DNA of 9,329 nt from JAVWHP01 sp036639955. Its GTDB lineage: Bacteria; Bacillota_I; Bacilli_A; Erysipelotrichales; Erysipelotrichaceae. The notes under the pieces are model-generated. The model did no database searches. It saw nothing but the letters and a program-made list of their open reading frames with translations, and was not told where the DNA came from. The translations under genes were made by a program, and so were the position numbers. Below, in pieces: positions 7,419 to 9,329 of the stretch. The stretch spans positions 1-9,329 of the forward strand of contig JAVWHP010000027.1 in the NCBI GenBank assembly GCA_036639955.1, read 5' to 3'. Position 1 is the stretch's first letter; the number at the start of each line of letters is the position of its first letter.

Positions 7419-7648
7419 GTATAAAGCGATGATAAGGATAAGTAATTTAAATAACTATGACAGAGAAATAACGGATGGTGTGAGTTATGATAGTTATTAA
7501 ATGAAATCAACCTTTGAGTGTATAGATGAAATAAGTAATCTATAACGGTAGTACCGTTAAAACTATTGAGTTTACTTTTGTTAAAATGTACAAAAGTATA
7601 AAAGGGTGGCAACACGAGGTATCGTCCCTTTGGGACATGCCTTTTTTT
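7419..7648 (+). promoter_or_regulatory. Serine-specific T-box riboswitch controlling serS
   Basis: T-box leaders sense uncharged tRNA and prevent premature termination. Stem I has the GATGA motif (7428-7432), AGTA (7441-7444), an AGAGA bulge (7462-7466) and the apical GGTG element (7477-7480). Its upper stem pairs ATAACTAT (7451-7458) with ATAGTTAT (7490-7497). The 3' side of the specifier loop reads GAAATCAA, placing the serine codon TCA at 7507-7509, which would pair with tRNA-Ser(UGA). Further helices are TATAGAT/ATCTATA (7521-7527/7538-7544), TAACGG/CCGTTA (7543-7548/7554-7559, competing at two bases) and ACTTTTGT/ACAAAAGT (7574-7581/7590-7597). The antiterminator pairs AAAGGG (7601-7606) with CCCTTT (7626-7631) and ACG (7614-7616) with CGT (7623-7625). 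Its bulge contains TGGC (7607-7610), complementary to a tRNA 3' end GCCA, as expected for the G73 discriminator of tRNA-Ser. Confidence 0.93.
7617..7648 (+). terminator. T-box regulated terminator
   Basis: The 5' arm at 7617-7628 pairs with 7632-7642 around a TTT loop, with one bulged C at 7623. GTCCC pairs with GGGAC at the top and AGGTAT with ATGCCT, including a G-T pair, at the base. Seven T follow at 7642-7648. It shares bases 7617-7631 with the antiterminator, so the two folds exclude each other. This is the off state when tRNA-Ser is charged. Confidence 0.92.
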
Positions 7649-7668
7649 ATGAAAAAAAGGAGACTATT

Positions 7669-8955
7669 ATGATAGATATAAAATTAATTAGAGAAAACCC
7701 AGAATTGGTAAAAGAAAACATTAAGAAAAAATTCCAGGATAAAAAAATACCATTAGTTGATGAAATTATTAACCTAGATCAAGCGAGCCGTGAAGCAAAG
7801 CTTAAAGGTGATGAATTAAGATCTAAAAGAAATACTATCAGTAAACAAATTGGTGCTTTAATGGGTCAAGGAAAAAAAGATGAGGCAGAAACTGTAAAAT
7901 TAGAGGTAGCCAAGATAGCTAATGAATTAGCTGATTTAGAAGTTAGTGAAGTTAAATTATCTGAAGAACTAAAAGAAAAAATGATGATGATTCCAAATAT
8001 AATCGATGATAGTGTACCAATTGGAAAAACGGATGAAGAGAATGTTGAAATAGAAAAGTTTGGAGAACCTATTGTACCTGAGTTTGAAATTCCTTATCAT
8101 GCTGATATTATGGAAACTTTTGAAGGAATAGATCTTGATAGTGCACGTAAGGTTGCTGGTAATGGATTCTATTATTTAATGGGAGATATAGCTCGTTTAC
8201 ATTCAGCATGTATTTCTTATGCACGTGACTTTATGATTAATAAGGGTTTTACTTATGTAATTCCTCCTTATATGATAAGAAGTAGTGTAGTAACTGGTGT
8301 AATGAGTTTTGCAGAAATGGATAGTATGATGTACAAGATTGAAGGCGAAGATCTGTATTTAATCGGTACTAGTGAACACTCAATGATAGGAAAGTTTATT
8401 GATACAATAGTAGAAGAAAATAAACTTCCTTATACTTATACAAGTTATTCACCTTGTTTCCGTAAGGAAAAGGGAGCTCACGGAATTGAAGAACGTGGTG
8501 TATACCGTATTCATCAATTTGAAAAACAAGAAATGATTGTTGTCTGTAAACCAGAAGAGAGTAAAGAATGGTTTGAAAAATTATATATGAATACAGTAGA
8601 ACTATTCAGATCATTGGATGTTCCTGTAAGAACATTAGAATGTTGTTCTGGTGACTTAGCTGATTTGAAATGTAAGTCAGTTGATGTCGAAGCTTGGAGT
8701 CCTCGACAAAAGAAATATTTTGAAGTTGGAAGTTGTTCTAATTTAACCGATGCTCAAGCAAGACGTTTAGGTATCCGTGTTAAGGGTGATAAGAATAAAT
8801 ATTATGCTCATACATTAAATAATACAGTAGTAGCTCCACCTAGAATGTTGATAGCTTTCTTAGAAAATAATCTTAAAGCTGATGGAAGTGTATCTATACC
8901 AGAAGCATTACGTCCTTACATGGGTGGAATGGAATCGATAGAAGTTAAGAAGTAA
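7669..8955 (+). CDS. serS: Serine--tRNA ligase (SerRS)
   Basis: This class II aminoacyl-tRNA synthetase charges tRNA-Ser. The reading frame is open from further upstream, but that part overlaps the T-box antiterminator. The ATG at 7669 has AAAGGAG (7656-7662) six nt upstream and gives the family N-terminus (MIDIKLIRENPELVKENI) and 428 residues, a normal length. A charged, Lys/Glu-rich segment at about 25-105 is the expected tRNA-binding coiled-coil arm. In the catalytic domain TSE (234-236) matches the serine-recognition TxE, and motif 2 centres on CFRKE (263-267) followed by RIHQFEKQEM. Motif 3 Arg392 lies in NNTVVAPPRMLIAFLENN, where most bacterial enzymes read close to NGSGLAVGRTLAAILEN. 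The C-terminus carries IPEALRPYMGG. The enzyme therefore looks functional but of a divergent subtype. Expression is controlled by the serine T-box. Confidence 0.96.
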   Translation: MIDIKLIRENPELVKENIKKKFQDKKIPLVDEIINLDQASREAKLKGDELRSKRNTISKQIGALMGQGKKDEAETVKLEVAKIANELADLEVSEVKLSEELKEKMMMIPNIIDDSVPIGKTDEENVEIEKFGEPIVPEFEIPYHADIMETFEGIDLDSARKVAGNGFYYLMGDIARLHSACISYARDFMINKGFTYVIPPYMIRSSVVTGVMSFAEMDSMMYKIEGEDLYLIGTSEHSMIGKFIDTIVEENKLPYTYTSYSPCFRKEKGAHGIEERGVYRIHQFEKQEMIVVCKPEESKEWFEKLYMNTVELFRSLDVPVRTLECCSGDLADLKCKSVDVEAWSPRQKKYFEVGSCSNLTDAQARRLGIRVKGDKNKYYAHTLNNTVVAPPRMLIAFLENNLKADGSVSIPEALRPYMGGMESIEVKK

Positions 8956-8979
8956 AAATTGTTTCACGTGAAACAATTT
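8956..8979. other. parS: parS site 1 (ParB/Spo0J binding site)
   Basis: The 16-bp core TGTTTCACGTGAAACA (8960-8975) matches the Bacillota parS consensus TGTTNCACGTGAAACA exactly. It lies in a perfect 24-bp palindrome (8956-8979) that begins on the base after the serS stop codon. ParB loads here and spreads to organise the origin region for segregation and to recruit SMC. It is not a typical terminator, because the palindrome has no loop and no T-run. Confidence 0.93.
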
Positions 8980-9008
8980 AGTCATTAAAAGAATAAATTA
9001 ATATTTTA

Positions 9009-9053
9009 AAAAGAAGATAAAAGCCCCATTTTATAGGCTATTATCTTCTTTTA
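9009..9053. terminator. Hairpin terminator downstream of serS, between the parS sites
   Basis: Arms 9009-9025 and 9036-9052 form a 17-bp stem with a single A-A mismatch (9021/9040) and a 10-nt loop. The base of the stem is AAAAGAAGAT paired with ATCTTCTTTT, so T-rich sequence ends the 3' arm. The A-rich 5' arm could allow function in both directions. It probably ends the serS transcript and insulates the SRP RNA gene. Confidence 0.75.
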
Positions 9054-9152
9054 TATTTAACATAAGAAAATTATAATGAATGTTTGTTTTTTAAAATAAA
9101 TATTTATTTATCATAATATCATTATATCAGATGATCAAAGATACAATCTATT

Positions 9153-9170
9153 TCGTTTCACGTGAAACGA
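9153..9170. other. parS: parS site 2 (ParB/Spo0J binding site)
   Basis: CGTTTCACGTGAAACG (9154-9169) shares the 14-bp core GTTTCACGTGAAAC with site 1 and differs from consensus only in the symmetric outermost pair. It lies in an 18-bp perfect palindrome. Its centre is 194 bp from that of site 1. It sits just upstream of the SRP RNA -35 box, so ParB occupancy could touch that promoter. Confidence 0.87.
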
Positions 9171-9179
9171 TTTTAGCTA

Positions 9180-9208
9180 TTGCAAATACTAGAAATATAA
9201 GTTATAAT
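9180..9208 (+). promoter_or_regulatory. Promoter for the SRP RNA gene
   Basis: The -35 box TTGCAA (9180-9185), a 17-nt spacer and a perfect -10 box TATAAT (9203-9208) place the start near 9213-9215. That coincides with the 5' strand of the SRP RNA closing stem. Confidence 0.82.
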
Positions 9209-9212
9209 AAAT

Positions 9213-9297
9213 GAGCTACTACAATGGCATCTACTGAATTAGGTCAGGGCGGGAACGCAGCATCCTTAAGGTGGCTCTGACATGTGTGGTAGCTTTT
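9213..9297 (+). ncRNA. ffs: Signal recognition particle RNA, small (4.5S-like) bacterial type
   Basis: This RNA binds Ffh and directs nascent membrane and secreted proteins to FtsY and the Sec translocon. The diagnostic domain IV is present: CAGG (9245-9248), the stem GCG/CGC (9249-9251/9256-9258), the tetraloop GGAA (9252-9255) and AGCA (9259-9262). The closing stem pairs AGCTAC (9214-9219) with GTAGCT (9289-9294). At about 85 nt it is the short hairpin form without an Alu domain, unlike the long scRNA of B. subtilis. A T-rich run (TTTTATTTTA, 9294-9303) follows the closing stem and may serve as its terminator or mark the 3' end. Exact ends are approximate. Confidence 0.93.
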
Positions 9298-9306
9298 ATT
9301 TTACCT

Positions 9307-9320
9307 AGGAGGATTGTTTA
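9307..9320 (+). promoter_or_regulatory. Shine-Dalgarno of the gene entering the right edge
   Basis: A perfect AGGAGG (9307-9312) stands eight nt before the ATG at 9321. It shows that a real coding sequence begins there although only three codons lie in the window. Confidence 0.75.
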
Positions 9321-9329
9321 ATGCATGAA
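9321..9329 (+). CDS. Start of a coding sequence cut by the window edge, probably dnaX (DNA polymerase III gamma/tau)
   Basis: Only ATG CAT GAA (Met-His-Glu) is visible, so the identity rests on context. The ffs-dnaX order is common in Bacillota and a perfect Shine-Dalgarno precedes the ATG. DnaX would be the clamp-loader subunit that places the DnaN ring on DNA. The sequence itself cannot confirm this. Confidence 0.45.

Noticed and set aside
7415..7615. Reverse-strand open frame of 66 codons
   Set aside because: It lies wholly over the T-box leader, whose RNA structure explains the sequence; no ribosome binding site or family resemblance.
7606..7668. N-terminal extension of the serS reading frame beginning at 7606
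   Set aside because: It lies across the T-box bulge, antiterminator and terminator, has no Shine-Dalgarno, and the normal SerRS N-terminus begins at 7669.
9094..9109. Perfect 16-bp A/T-only palindrome between the terminator and parS site 2
   Set aside because: It is low-complexity and expected by chance in such AT-rich DNA; it has no resemblance to a known operator.
1..9329. CRISPR arrays, insertion sequences, prophage or defence genes
   Set aside because: I found no direct repeats with spacers, transposase frames or inverted-repeat ends; the window is conserved housekeeping sequence.

Overview
This AT-rich window uses the standard bacterial genetic code: UGG encodes Trp, and UGA, UAA and UAG all serve as stops. 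It looks like the oriC-proximal core of a low-GC Bacillota chromosome. Three things support this: the gene order dnaN-yaaA-recF-gyrB-gyrA, a serine T-box ahead of serS, and ffs followed by a probable dnaX. The recF gene, the ParB-type parS sites and the T-box argue against a typical reduced Mycoplasma. Protein sequences look closest to Bacilli, Erysipelotrichia or Clostridia types, but I cannot place it more precisely.

Layout. Positions 1-62 are the tail of the region upstream of dnaN, presumably the dnaA-dnaN/oriC side. dnaN (63-1184) ends in a hairpin terminator. About 390 bases of extremely AT-rich DNA follow, carrying a promoter at the far end. A tightly packed run comes next: yaaA (1576-1779), recF (1776-2882), gyrB (2884-4797) and gyrA (about 4810-7371). 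Its junctions are an ATGA overlap, 1 nt and 12 nt, and Shine-Dalgarno sequences lie inside or across the upstream stop codons. A consensus-like promoter 12 nt after gyrA starts a roughly 230-nt serine T-box leader, followed by serS (7669-8955). The segment 8956-9212 holds two parS palindromes flanking a hairpin terminator, then the promoter for a small SRP RNA. The window ends in the first three codons of what context suggests is dnaX.

How the genes work together. The beta clamp (DnaN), the gap-repair protein RecF and DNA gyrase (GyrB2-GyrA2) serve replication fork processivity, repair and supercoiling. The parS sites would load ParB for origin segregation. SerRS and SRP RNA connect the region to translation and protein export, and the T-box adjusts serS expression to tRNA-Ser charging.

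I found no undescribed system. Most of the window is conserved housekeeping sequence. The items most worth a second look are the paired parS sites, the compact serine T-box directly behind gyrA, the unusual motif 3 region of SerRS, and the gene-free AT-rich gap after dnaN.
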